Origin: Ptychodera flava
Taxonomy: Eukaryota; Hemichordata; Enteropneusta; Ptychoderidae
Assembly: GCF_041260155.1 (NCBI RefSeq)
Contig: NC_091947.1
Span: 31,584,528-31,648,527, forward strand
DNA length: 64,000 bases
Reading direction: 5' to 3'
The translations under genes and the position numbers were made by a program. Shown in pieces: positions 52,001 to 63,407 of this stretch; position 1 is the stretch's first letter; every line of letters begins with the position of its first letter. The notes beneath the pieces were generated by a model. It was not told where the DNA came from. It was given only the letters and a program-made list of their open reading frames with translations, and made no database searches.

Positions 52001-55000
52001 ATTGGTCAAAACAGACTCATTTCTTGCTTCCAGAGTAAGCAAATTTTGACAGTGCCAAAGATGATGAATACCATGTGACCACTGACAATATAAGAAAGAT
52101 GGCTGTTGTGTAGAGGGCCTTTAACATGTGAAATGTTACTAGATTGCCTCAAGGTTACCACTATGAAGAGGTGACTGCTCTGTAAGTGTGAACACAGAGA
52201 CAGGTTCAACTGTTTAACTATTTCATTTGCGAGTTACATCACTAACAGTGCTGTTCTGCTTCTGTTGTTTCTTGTTCTGATAGACTGGTGGTCAATTGGC
52301 TGTCATCAACGCCAAGAAGGAAGCTGATCAGTTCAGGGATACCTATGACATCCTGGTTGCGGAAGACAAAGTGCTGGATAAGGTTTTCCGCCGGGAATTC
52401 AATGACGTGCCTACGTCACAAGTGGATCAGCTGTACAAATTGTTCAGAAGAAGACCCAGGTATGGAAAGGATCTTGCTACAGATGTCTTTATTGTTCTGT
52501 GAACTGTAGATACATGGATTTCTGTACTTTGATAAGAGAAATAGCCAAGTGTAGGCTATATGATGACAGTGTACTGATAGTTTTTATGCTGTTTGTGAAG
52601 GACCTATACTTGATGTTTTTACTTACATGATACTTGCTGCAAATTTAGGAATTTTTCTATTGAATTCAAACTCACAACTTGGTCTGCTACTAACTAGCGA
52701 AGAGTCAAAAACAATTTGGGTGCATCCTCAGTCAAGAAAATGGTAGCTTGTAGTATAGTGTAGAGCGTTTCATACCAAGTCCCTGTTTTTTCACCAAACT
52801 GAATTCAGAATCTGATGCATCCATAAAAGAGAAATGTTTATAAACATGAACTGGCATCCTCTTACTTTTGACCTTTGAACTTATTGCAGAGGTCGTAGAG
52901 GAGCAGAGCACAGTATGGATCTGCCATCAATTAGTCCATACGGTGAACGTCCGCCATCACCTAGGCAACAACTCTCCAATTTGCTGAAGGGTCTGACGGA
53001 GTTGGACGATGAATCACACATGCCGGAAGGTGTGGAGTTGTCAGTCTGGGAAAGGATGTGCCTTGCTAGGAAAAATAAACTGGAGAGTGAACAAAATGTA
53101 AGTCTGCAATTTTTAACATGCTTTGCATGTACTGACTTTAAAATGAATTGATCAATTAGTGATAACAACAGACAAAAAAGAAATTGTTTGAAGCTTATTG
53201 CAATATTACAATATAATCAGATTTTCTGTTCAGCTATAAGCTCTGACAAATATTAATGATTTCAGAAATGAGAGTGATACAAGCGTTGTACACAATTTGC
53301 CTTTTCATATGGTTGAGTGAAACAAAATAGAATATGTGTGCATATCAGTATTCTATTCTTTTTCAACAAATTTTAGAATATGTGTGCATATCAGTATTCT
53401 ATTCTTTTTCAACAAATTTTAAACTCATTGTTGACATTTTCGACTGAAAGTGAATATCTGAAGTTGGGCATGCCAGCTTACACCAGTAATACAAACCAGT
53501 TGTCCAGTGATATTCACTGTTTTTTTAATGTGAAGAGAATCTATGAAAGTCTTTTCTCGTGAAATTTTTGCGAGAAAAATATTTTTTTAGTTTCACTTTT
53601 AAAGCAAATACCATCTTCATCTGCACCTGATTTGACTGTTTGCTTGTTCTCTCTGTACACAGGTAAAACAGAAAGCTCTGGTCATGGCGGACATGAACGC
53701 CTTCCTTCAAAGAAGACAAGAAGAAGACGAAAACTTGAAAGCAGAAATTGAAGAACTCCTTGAAAGGATTAACAAGTAAGTATGTCAGATGAATTTGTTT
53801 TACAGAGTTCATGATCAGGAAACAGGAAATTGTTTTATTGATGGAATGTAGTGGTGATCATTCACATCTGTTGGACAAACTGGTTCATCCTATACAGTTC
53901 ATTGAATATTTGTTCAACTGTGCCATTGAAATCTGTAGTGCTACACTGATACCGGTACACTGTGGTGAAAAGGAAACTCTGTAATAAGACATGTAAACAA
54001 TTGTATCATCTCTGAAGCAACTTAATGGCTGCATATTAACATTGAATTACCTTGACACACTGCCAAACATAAGAGAACATCATGAAATACCAGAGATTTT
54101 CATTTTCAATACTATTGTGACATATTAAATCAAAAAAATGTTAATAATTTTTGACAACAGTGTACAAGAGGAGAAGCTGAGATTCATGTGCAACCTTGAA
54201 GTTCAGTTCTTACTCAAACAAGGTCAAGTTGAAGTAGACCCTGGTCCATTTGTGTATGACCACACTGATAGTATACTGATACACCGTGGTGTTACAGAAG
54301 ATCTCAATGCCACAATTAGGGTAAGTGGTGTCTACAGTAGTTCATGTAATGTACATAGCGTCTATTACCAGTTATGCATCAGTTCCAATTATCATCAAAC
54401 TTACAAAGAGGTGTTCCCAAAGATATGAAAAGTAGACCAAGTTCATGGGGATTGTTCTAGTGTACAATACAGTGTCAATGAAAATCGTGATCCAACATAC
54501 CCATGAGGAAAGTGAAAAAGACGGAAAATCTGTGTTATGTTGTTCCAAACAGTTATACTATGTCAGTTTCGTGGATGCATTAATACAGGGTGTTTTTCAA
54601 AGTTTGAAAATGTATATAGACTTGATATTATCAAAGCAAATCACAAACAACATTCTAATGCTAGAATAACAGTACAAAAACAACTGGATATCAGAGGGAT
54701 TACCTTAAATTTCATTGAAACACAGTAATACCATCTTTAATTTGGATTTTTTCAGCAATTGGGTGAACAAAAGATAGCAGCAATGACTGAAAGTAAGGAT
54801 TTCAGAAAAGGAATCCATGTCTTGGAATGGTGAGTTATTTAAGCAAGGTGTTTGTGTGTTTTTTGTGTCTGGAACAATGATGTCTAATGTTTGTCAGTCT
54901 GAAGTTGTGTAAATATCAAACTTGGAAAAGTCTTGCTTTACTGAGGATGAATTCAAAGAAATCAGTCTGAACAGATGATCTGGATGAGTGTTGTCAAATT

Positions 55001-56839
55001 GTAATTAAGAAGACCATGCACATTTACCAGATACAAAGGTTTTATAACATCAAAACCATGACTTCTTTAAAGGGAACACAACAAGAACTTGATGAAAATT
55101 GAAGATTTACTGAACAAAGCCCGTGATATTCAGTCATTGAAAGTATCAAGGGAGCTTCAGAAGGTAGGTTTTCATGAGAACATTTTACAATACATTGTTT
55201 CATGTCATTGTAGTTTTCAACAGTGTATACCAGATAATTGTCAACTACAGGGAGAGAATAGAATTACAATACTGTAACATCTTCTGCCACAATTCTACTG
55301 ATGAAACTGTTGAAAAACAGCCAGGTGTCTGACATAGTGAAATTCTGTATTAGTGTCTTTGACATTTTTTCTGGGGAACATAACACATGGTTCACATGTG
55401 TGTTATACTTTTTACCTTTTATGTGATAAAAAGTCAGTGATCCAGCTCTTTCATCCATAATGCCTGTGAGTATACCTGTTGTAGGAATGAATGGTGTTTA
55501 AGACTCTTGTGTTTGTGGGTTTACTTCTGATATTGACACCTATTTATCATTCATCCCTTACAGTATTTGAATGATGCTGACCATGAATCCAAGAAACAAC
55601 AAGAAATTGGCAAACTTGAAGAAACCCTTGACCTGCAAGATAGAGTGAGTATATTCTAAACATTATCAGAAACAAAGGTTGAGAAAAATACCATCTATAT
55701 CTTGAAAATTCTCTGTGAAACAACTGGAGACAGACAATTAGAAAAACATTCAAACCTCTGTATAAAACACAAAAGCCACTCTGATTTCTAAAATGTCCTC
55801 TTACACGTTCAAATGTTTCTGTCGTATATTTACATGAAATATATTATATAAAAAAGAACGGGGGTTTTTGAGCACAAAATATATTTTCTTCCAATATTTA
55901 AGTTCCATAGTCATCAATAATACAGATGACAAGCGTGTCTGTGATAGAATGTTTAGCCTCAATCATTGTTTCCCTTTGTTTGTTTCAGCACCATGAAAAG
56001 AATGTTAGAGAGCGTAAGGACATTTTGGGAAATATTCGTAAAGTAATCCGTCGGAAGGAGAAAGAAAACAGTAAACTGATGAGAGAGTTACAAGAATTCA
56101 ATGTCTCCGTGGCAGAGAGGAAACACATCGATGCTGTCAATGGTTAGTCTTTCCTTTTACTTTCCTAAGTGTTCTTTGATTGGCTAGGATGCAATAGTTC
56201 ATCTGTTCATTGACCAGTCATGAGGATCGAATGTCCAATAGATGGGTCAAAATCACTCTTTTGAAATTAATGTACATATGGTGCTATGCACTACAGGTAA
56301 ATTTCACGGCTTCTTCACAATGGGTTTCTTCGTAACAGCAGATTTGATGTTTGTGGATCACAGAAACATAGCCATGCTTTACCAACAAGATAGCATAGAC
56401 AGATCTGCATAAATCTTACATGTCAACATTTCTTCCTTCCCTCCTGTCATATCGTTTAGTCCCAATGTGTACAATACTGCGATTGGACCAATGTAATGAA
56501 ATAAGTGGTGAAAGGACGTTTTCTAGTCACTGGTCACTGAATTCATTTATCTGAGCTAGCACTGCCTCTGGCATGAAATATGCAACATGATTTATTATAC
56601 AATCTGAATAGCAATTGCTTTAATGATTACAACTAATATTCTGAATTTTCTGCCCTGACACACAAACAGCTGACAGGCATGCAGACTCTGGCGCTGAGAA
56701 GAGAATGCATGATATCGTGCAGAGACGCAAACTCGTGGACCTTGCTAAGGCACAAGCCCAGGAAGTAGCCGTCCTCAGAGCTGAAGTGGAGAGACTTCGT
56801 ATGAGAACGTTCCCAGCATTGGTGCAAGTCGAACACTAA
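32133..56839 (+). CDS. CFAP43: Cilia- and flagella-associated protein 43, complete 38-exon gene
   Basis: CFAP43 pairs with CFAP44 in the tether that holds inner dynein arm f/I1 to the doublet microtubule. Exons: 32133-32161, 32665-32918, 33100-33196, 33632-33799, 34245-34396, 35963-36160, 36459-36565, 36881-37012, 37591-37707, 38045-38125, 38491-38743, 39256-39414, 39547-39734, 41776-41805, 42616-42669, 43059-43109, 43468-43617, 43948-44078, 46103-46388, 46728-46805, 47064-47189, 47374-47478, 47791-47952, 48403-48576, 49083-49289, 49803-49973, 50388-50513, 51184-51303, 51669-51776, 52284-52459, 52890-53097, 53663-53775, 54161-54320, 54756-54829, 55073-55163, 55564-55644, 55989-56142, 56670-56839. 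All introns are GT-AG and phases agree, giving 5241 nt and 1746 aa (human 1665). Residues about 10-783 are WD40 repeats (starts [25 protein letters not shown]). The rest is charged coiled coil with the family [10 protein letters not shown] and [11 protein letters not shown] motifs. Exons 14-16 are symmetric mini-exons. Introns 13, 14 and 18 carry inverted-repeat elements. Identification is firm; exact ends of small exons are less so. Confidence 0.95.
34922..34986 (+). repeat. 34-bp tandem duplication in CFAP43 intron 5
   Basis: A unit starting CAATGCTTGTATTCCAATGC at 34922 is repeated without change from 34956 to 34986. It is a recent local duplication. Confidence 0.95.
37038..37080 (+). repeat. 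(GA)n microsatellite in CFAP43 intron 8
   Basis: About 21 tandem GA units are followed (37160-37330) by scattered, degraded 'gatagataaataga / gacagataaatag' phrases. Confidence 0.95.
39787..40241. mobile_element. 455-bp MITE with TTAACC ends in CFAP43 intron 13
   Basis: The left end CATTAACCTTTTCAC and the right end GTGAAGAGGTTAATG are inverted copies with one mismatch. TTAA at each edge suggests a TTAA target. The interior is AT-rich and non-coding. Confidence 0.65.
40316..40633. repeat. Inverted repeat pair, possible MITE, CFAP43 intron 13
   Basis: TGCTGACTCTAC at 40316-40327 is exactly inverted at 40622-40633. The two enclose 294 bp of AT-rich sequence. No target duplication is evident, so the assignment as an element is tentative. 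Confidence 0.4.
41776..43109 (+). other. CFAP43: CFAP43 exons 14-16: three symmetric mini-exons
   Basis: Exons 14 (41776-41805, 30 nt), 15 (42616-42669, 54 nt) and 16 (43059-43109, 51 nt) each start and end in phase 0. They encode a 45-residue low-complexity loop: [10 protein letters not shown], then an acidic piece ([13 protein letters not shown]...), then a serine-rich piece ([13 protein letters not shown]...). Any one could be skipped without shifting the frame. The loop interrupts the WD40 half of the protein. Confidence 0.75.
41967..42187. mobile_element. 221-bp MITE in CFAP43 intron 14
   Basis: The left end CAACCCTTTGAGCACC pairs with the right end GCACTCAAAGGATT in inverted orientation with a few mismatches. 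The interior is AT-rich and non-coding ('ggcgggaaaaatt' near the right end). Confidence 0.65.
44175..45806. mobile_element. 1.6-kb DNA element with 32-bp terminal inverted repeats in CFAP43 intron 18
   Basis: The element proper is 44182-45799. Its first 32 bases (CACGGTCCCTCCAC... to CGC at 44213) are the exact reverse complement of 45768-45799. The direct repeat TTGCAAT flanks it (44175-44181 and 45800-45806). The interior is richer in CpG than the intron around it. It has only short frames on either strand (for example 45245-45631) without transposase motifs, so it is probably non-autonomous. The 7-bp duplication and CAC...GTG ends resemble those of the foldback at 11334-12243, although the sequences otherwise differ. 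The perfect repeats suggest a young insertion. Confidence 0.93.
53331..53421 (+). repeat. Perfect 46-bp tandem duplication in CFAP43 intron 31
   Basis: The unit beginning AATATGTGTGCATATCAGTA (53331-53376) is repeated directly at 53377-53421 without mismatch. It is a very recent duplication or an assembly artefact. Confidence 0.95.
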
Positions 56840-57490
56840 AAATGACCCTACAATTTACAAAGGAATCAGTGATGTTTCATTCCATCCAAAGTATCCACCT
56901 TTACATTATTTTCTAGTGTTTCAAAAGGTATATCAGCACAGTGTACATTTCCGTCCTCAGTACCAAGTATTGTTTTCTTTGTGACATTCTTGTACTTACC
57001 CAAACCAAGTGTTTATTTCATGACTGCATGCTGTCATAACCCAACTGAAACAGCTGAACAGAACTGTAACACGATTTGTGTTCAAATTACATCTGTCCTT
57101 TGCAAGGTCAATGCTGATTGGTGGATAGATATCTGACCAATTTTTTCCAGCCAATCAGAATCAATAGTTGAATTTTTCAGTTGCCTCCAAATCATGACAC
57201 CTCAGCATACCACATTTCCGTCCTGTTAATTTATTACACAATGGACGCTGGTAATTTTTGTTGATCTTGAGCCAATCATCTTTGGGCGTGGATATTGAGA
57301 CATATAGTTGTGTGTATTCTAGTAATAGTATTAAACAGGTGTTTTGTATACATACATAAACTATTTTAAATAATTGTATATAGCTTTGAAAATATTAAAA
57401 TTTGTAAACTTGTTATGACTTTACAGTTTGTACATGAATTTACTGTCCACTGTACACTGCGTTCTTTCAATATTTGAACCCTAATATTGG

Positions 57491-57496
57491 AATAAA
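57491..57496 (+). terminator. CFAP43: CFAP43 polyadenylation signal
   Basis: AATAAA lies 652 bp after the CFAP43 stop codon, followed within 40 bp by a GT-rich stretch ('ggtctctgtgtg'). It is the first canonical signal I saw after the stop. Confidence 0.65.
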
Positions 57497-57739
57497 AATG
57501 CTGTATGAAACCAACTGTTTGGTCTCTGTGTGCAAATTAATCAAAATCTTTGTTATCAACAAAGCTCACCTTGTTCTGACACAAGATAGACATGGATCTA
57601 AAACGTGCTTCAAAATAGCATCCACAGTACTGTACATGTAACACGTACAGATGTCATGTCAACCACCAGTGAGTTACCAGGCCACAATTTTTTTTACATT
57701 TTGCACACTTTTCATCATCATGTCTAACTAGATATACTT

Positions 57740-57831
57740 CAACCCTTTAACCAGAATGGTTTGGCCCATTTCCATTGTATTTTATACTATATTTGAACCA
57801 GTATATGGAGAAACTGGGGTGAACGGATTAA
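57740..57831 (+). mobile_element. TTAA-family MITE, copy B
   Basis: It aligns with the copies at 7820-7913 and 63438-63532: CAACCCTTTAACC at the left, the core GGTTTGGCCCA, and GGGGTGAACGGATTAA at the right. It is more diverged than copy C, having lost the left TTAA. Confidence 0.7.
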
Positions 57832-58095
57832 GTTTACACCATAAATCCTTTCAATCCACTTCCCGTTGGAGGTGGGACCAGCTTTGCTGTGAAGAAAAAT
57901 AAAATATTACCAAAATTTTGTTGTCAACAAAGTCTGATACTGAAATATATAGCATTTATACAGCGTGCAAGTAATCTGGTCTGTCGCGACCTTATGTAAA
58001 CATACGCCAGAATTATGTATGGCAGGGCCCTAACCCATTAAATCCTATTCCCAGAGCTATGGCCAATAGTTGCCGATTTAACATTTTTTACATTT

Positions 58096-58203
58096 GCAGA
58101 CCTTTAATGTAATAAATGTAAAAAAATATATTAAATGTAAAGAATGTATTTCGTGCAGACCTTTCATGTAATAAATGTATTAAATGTAAAGAATGTATTT
58201 CGT
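58096..58203 (+). repeat. Tandem repeat of two ~50-59-bp units
   Basis: Both units start GCAGACCTTT and end AATGTATTTCGT. The first has an extra A/T-rich 10 bp. Shorter 'aaatgta' phrases recur within and just beyond the units. Confidence 0.85.
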
Positions 58204-58255
58204 GCATGGATAAAAGTAAGAAATGTAAAACATGCAGAATTCTTGACTACTGGCC

Positions 58256-58519
58256 ATGGATGACAATGAACCTACCTGTGAAGACTGTCCGAGACTTACA
58301 AAGAGGCAAATCCTCTTTTGTTCAGTTCAAGGGTTTTGGATTCACTACACTCAGTGTGAGTTTTTGGACAGGGTAGTGAATTTCGCCCAGAGCCGTTTCA
58401 TAAATGACGAGCACTACGAAATCTTATTACCATACCTTTTGAAACTTTATTGTGTTTATCCTCAAACTGTTAACAGGACGGAAGTGGTATTTAGGGGGTC
58501 AAAGTTGCCAAATTGTTGA
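58256..58519 (+). CDS. Doubtful 87-codon open frame, function unknown
   Basis: The frame opens at an ATG in an ideal context (GCCATGG). It encodes a short acidic, cysteine-containing protein (MDDNEPTCEDCPRLTKRQ...). No signal peptide, membrane segment or known domain is visible. It follows directly on the tandem repeat and sits in a CpG-richer patch between two 3' ends, so it could be a small gene, a first exon or a piece of a dispersed repeat. Chance is a real possibility. Confidence 0.2.
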   Translation: MDDNEPTCEDCPRLTKRQILFCSVQGFWIHYTQCEFLDRVVNFAQSRFINDEHYEILLPYLLKLYCVYPQTVNRTEVVFRGSKLPNC

Positions 58520-59783
58520 CCCCATGTTGAGTGCGTTGTACTCGGACTGCTATCGCAGTAATCGGACGTCGTATTTGGAATGTGATTATAGGGGCTAAAC
58601 TTTGAAACTTCAAACCCCCGATTTTCAATTTCGATGTGTTTCGAAGACTGATTGTAAAAATTTTGTGATAAATTAGTTACGTTCAATCCATGGACGATGC
58701 AATTATATTTCGACGTGTATGGTGCTTACATATCGGACATGGGCTGTCTCTGTGTGTTGCTTTAGACACCTTGTATCGTAAGGTGTGTTAACTTCGTCAA
58801 GTTTGTAGCACTCAAAATAGCTTCTACCTAAAAACACTATTCAAAACGGGACAGCAGCGTGACCTGACTTAATATGCGGTATCATGACTTGTAATACACT
58901 ATCAATACAGAGCGAAGTCAGTACAACGAACAGCATGTCATTAAATGTCCGAAAATTGAGGTCGTCCGAAAACTGTCACACTGAGTGTATGCACATCCAA
59001 GATGTAGAATAAGTTTTGCATGGATACAGCATTAACCCAAAAGGGTTGTTGATTCCAAAGGTGGTGTCAAACATTCTCCTCCTGTTTCCATGGTTCTTTA
59101 TCTTTTATTTTCAATTTTCTCCATTCTTTCTTGACATGAAGAAAGAAGGTACTTATGATTGATTTGTTCACGCGTGTCCAAATCACAGGAGTTGGTGACA
59201 CACTCCTCCAGCAGACACATCAACAACACCAGGTCTAATTCTCACACTTACCAGCAAATTGCCACGCATTTGAGACACACACAAAGTTTGGGTGACCTCC
59301 TGATATTGTAATGTCTTGACAAAGGTACACACATCATGGCTGTGTCTGACTTTCACCTGGCTGTAATTAAATCTAGGTGCTTCCGGAAAATGTTTATTAA
59401 GAGATTTCACATTCATTTAAACTACACCATTCTGTACATTCAATTTTTGCTTAACAGTTCATCAAATCCATATTTTATATTATTGTAACAAGAAGCTTGC
59501 TATGATAATGCTGTAGCCAAGAATGAAGTCATTTTGTGATCACTGCCTGTATATTTCCATTCAATGAATTCTGTTGAAAGTCTTCCATGAATAACTTTGA
59601 CATTGAACTTCAATTTGATGTATGTTAATGTTCAATAACACAGACATCACAACATTCAAGCCTTTTCAGTCGACAACTTCCTTCCTTTTTTATTAAGATA
59701 GAAAGTTCCGTCAACCATGCATATATACATACACAACATGGCAATAAATAAATAACACGATAAGATCAGTATTAAGACAGGAT

Positions 59784-59789
59784 TTTATT
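59784..59789 (-). terminator. SNRNP200: Probable SNRNP200 polyadenylation signal
   Basis: TTTATT reads AATAAA on the minus strand, about 1.0 kb past the SNRNP200 stop codon. It is the first canonical signal I found there. Confidence 0.5.
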
Positions 59790-60244
59790 TGTCATTCTGT
59801 CCAATGAGAGACAGACTTGTAAAAAGTAGACTTCCAAATAAAAGTTTCAAAAAAGACACACAGATATAAAGTTAAACAGATGGAAAACTTTCATAAATCT
59901 TAATCCACATTAAAGGTAATTTGACACAAAGAATAATTCCATTTCATCCATACAGGCAAGAACTCAAAGCCCTTCATATTCTTAGAAAAAGTTTCCGGCA
60001 TAACAGAGACTTGAAATTTACAAGTACATGTACTACATTTTTTGCTGGCTGATACAAATAAAATAAAAATCCTGATGATATAAATTTCAATCTGTCAAAT
60101 AACTAAAGTTCCACTTCAAAAAAATAGGTTTTGGGTAAAATAAGCAGATTTACTTTGTACAATCCCCTGTACTTAAGTTGAAGTGGCTTCACATCTACAG
60201 ATCCAATGTTTTCTTCCATCATACTTTTAATAACTGTCTGACAC

Positions 60245-60264
60245 CCCCCACACCCCCTCCCCCC

Positions 60265-60298
<34 letters not shown>
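60245..60298 (+). repeat. Poly-C/poly-A tract within the SNRNP200 3' region
   Basis: A C-rich stretch is followed by about 33 A residues on the plus strand; in transcript sense this is poly-U then G-rich. Confidence 0.95.
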
Positions 60299-60301
<3 letters not shown>

Positions 60302-60803
60302 ACTCCAAAGACTTGAATAACATGATCTATACTCTTTATAATATATTTTTGGTCTTGTCAGTGTATTCTTAAGTTTTGACACCTCACGCAAACAACAAGC
60401 AGAATTCTCAATTACCAAACACAGTTGATATTTGAAATATAGATGTTACAGATATATTTCGAATATACATCAAATATGCAACATGAGCAGAATCTAACAC
60501 AAGACCATGATTGTTTATATGGCAGAACCTACCTTTTCCAAACATCTACTATGATATAGGTGTGAATTACAGGATTTTCAGGTTTTTCTTAATTTTGTAT
60601 CTGTCTCACCTAGGAATATATAGTATTACAATATACTGGTATACCGTTACCACCAGTACAACAACCAACGGCAAAAAGTGTTTTGTAAGCTTAAGTGATC
60701 CTGTTGAATGCAAGTGCATCTGTGTTTTTCTACAAAGTGACTCCAGTAGTTCAAGAAGTGCTGCAACATCTCATGATTATGATTTCAGAGTGCCTGGCTG
60801 GAT

Positions 60804-63407
60804 CTAATCCTCATCCGAAGTTTCCTCATCTGAGCTTCCAGGCTCTCTGATGTGTGTTGTAAACTTATACTCTTGATCACAGCCCATGTAGGAGTCACTC
60901 ATAAAGAAGAGTGTGTAGCTGTGGCTGCCCACAGAGGGCGCTACAAAGTCCAGTTTCACCTTGGCTTTCTGTTGCAAAGTTAGACGCTTGATTGAAATGA
61001 GACTGTTTGACTTGGTGTCTCCAATGACTACCCACCAGCCTTCTTCACGTTTCTGGAAATAGCATAATTGAATTTGAAAATTTATATTGCAAACACGGAC
61101 TTTTAAAAAGTGGATGGCAAGGGAATTTACGACACAAAATGTACTGAAGTTTTGAATCTGCAGTATTTCAATACACCATTTGAACAATGTACTCTGACTT
61201 GTTGCAGTAGAGAGAGCTTTTGAGGTAGCTATGAGGTAACACACACAATTCAAGTGCAATTCTTTTCATGAGTATTTGCTATCTGAACTTTACGTATAAA
61301 GATATAACAAAGCAAAGAAAGCTGAGTTACCTGTGGGAAGAGTGGTGCGATGACAGGTCCTGTGATTTCATCCTCTCTTTCTAGTGTCACCATAACAACA
61401 ACTGGTTGACCACTGTATGTCAGACAGAAAAACACATATTATGTTTGTGATAGATTACATGGAGAAGTACTATCACCATTTAATCTAGGACAGACTTAGC
61501 TTTCTAGGAAACACTACAGTAAATTTCAATGTTGGGCAGAAACATTCTCAAGGACAAAAAAGAGCAATTTGATGCATTTCTTGTAATTTCTCATATGTAC
61601 TGCCTCATCCCTAGGATTCTGACATCCAATAAAACATGAACAATAATCTCACGTATATCAAAAGTTTAGACTTTAAAAAAAATAATTCATAAGTCTTTTC
61701 TTTTATTCCTACCTTTTCAAGTTGTCCCTCTCACTAACTTCATATGTCAGTTCAATATTGGGATAGCGATTGCAGAATCTTGCCACATCAGCCATTTCAA
61801 TATCTGACAATGCAAGCAACTCATTGCGATCGTCATCCTCCATCTCCATAATGTCAAAGATACTCTCAACATCCTGATGACAAACATACCATAGCAGATA
61901 AGTGTCTGGATGTTATAAGTGTCAGTTTGCTACACAGATGTATTACATCAACAGTTATTATTCACACTTTCTAAAAACTGTCAAGACAACTACCCTATTG
62001 CATGCATGTATGGTACTGCATATCAATAGAACTGCATTTGTGACTGCAATGCATGTAATTCCATGGGAGCATGCCCAGAAGAATAAAGCACATCAATTTG
62101 CTAGATTTTGCAACTGTAAAGAACATGATGGGTAATTATGGGTAATTTTAATATCCTTCATCTCAGAACAAGTTATTAGGGTGAATGAAGAAAAAAATGC
62201 CTGGTCTGTTTCCAAAGCTTGTCATAAACTGTAATATTTCAGAAGTATGTCAACATGTAGATTCCTCTAAAAAATTTTATGCAAAGAGTATGCAAATTAT
62301 GTAGCAGCTTTTATGCTGACAACACAGATGGCAGTTTTATATTGATAACGCTGGAAGCCGTATACTGATAAAACTGACGACGGCGTTGTTACAATCATAG
62401 CTTATTACTTTGTTATGGTCACTAAAGCACAGTGTCATACATATATTTTCTTATCATGTGCAAAGCTGGCACAAAAATCCATACCTTGTCACCACAGCGC
62501 TTGATAACATCTTGAGTGAAGTGTGGTAGCTGTTTGAGATAGGAGTCTTTATTCCACATGGCCTGTGTTACCATCTGTGCCAGCTCCATAGCAGCTAAGG
62601 CGGGCGACAACCAACCATTGCTACTCAGTACATCAACACATGCTTGAATGAGTCGTAAGGCCTGTAACAAATCAAACACAGAGCAGGAACTTTTAATAAT
62701 TTACAGTTAGCCAACTGTCAAAAATACAATAGACTTGGGTAACAGTCTTGTTTTTAAAAAGAGTTTATTTTTATCGATGCATAAAGCTGACATCCATTTT
62801 GTCATAATATACACCTAAATATTAAAAGGCATTGATGGAGGCAACACGACACACTGACAGAGGAAAAAAACATGATCATTACGGCAAACACTTTGCGGAG
62901 TTTGACCTATCAACATTTTTGCTGTTCAAAGACAGCACCAAAACTGTTGATTAATCTTTCCCTGTTAAATGTCGGAACAACCATGTTGTGTTCCATGGAA
63001 AGTTTGACCTTGCTAGAGGAAAGTGGGAAAGATACAGTCCCAGGAAACACTGACTTGTGAAACTGAAGCTACAATATCTGTGGAAACAAAATACACCATT
63101 CTGCGACATTGATATGTCTACTTATATGGAAACTATATTCACTTCAATGGTATGATACAACAATTAGTAAATCACTTTGTAAATGAACAAAGTGCATTTG
63201 TCGTGTGTTTTATTTGTTTGTCTAAGAAGACATAATGTCTCTAGCAGAGAAAGGCAATCTCACCTTGTTGAGGATTTCTTCAGTGTCAGACTGTAACTCG
63301 GCTGATAGTTGCATTCTGGACAGATGAGCTTGAATCAATAGATTGGTCTTGATGTGAGGGTCATTGTACTTGGCATTGCTCAGTTTGTTTGGCAGTCTAT
63401 TTGCAAT
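60804..63407 (-). CDS. SNRNP200: U5 snRNP 200-kDa helicase (Brr2), C-terminal five exons
   Basis: SNRNP200/Brr2 is the Ski2-like RNA helicase of the U5 snRNP that unwinds U4/U6 to activate the spliceosome. The window holds its last 270 residues (human total 2136). Minus-strand exons are 63264-63407, 62485-62661, 61713-61873, 61331-61412 and 60804-61052, all GT-AG and in consistent phase. They encode the end of the second helicase cassette's Sec63 unit: the helical bundle ([45 protein letters not shown]) and the FN3/Ig-like domain ([51 protein letters not shown]). The protein ends in an acidic tail, [10 protein letters not shown], like the human one. This C-terminal cassette is the non-processive regulatory half. 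Conservation with human is very high. The rest of the gene lies to the right of the window; the gene is convergent with CFAP43. Confidence 0.97.

Larger units (their letters stand above)
57510..59783. other. Intergenic gap between convergent CFAP43 and SNRNP200
   Basis: The gap holds a TTAA-ended MITE (57740-57831), a two-unit tandem repeat (58096-58203) and one doubtful open frame (58256-58519). The segment 58500-59000 is richer in CpG than the rest, but I see no defined gene in it. Confidence 0.6.

Noticed and set aside
57112-57172. Inverted 'ctgattgg / ccaatcag' pair in the CFAP43 3' region
   Set aside because: The arms are short and imperfect and no target duplication or second copy was seen.
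58096-58203. Repeated units that might suggest a CRISPR-like array
   Set aside because: There are only two units, directly adjacent with no spacers, in an animal genome.
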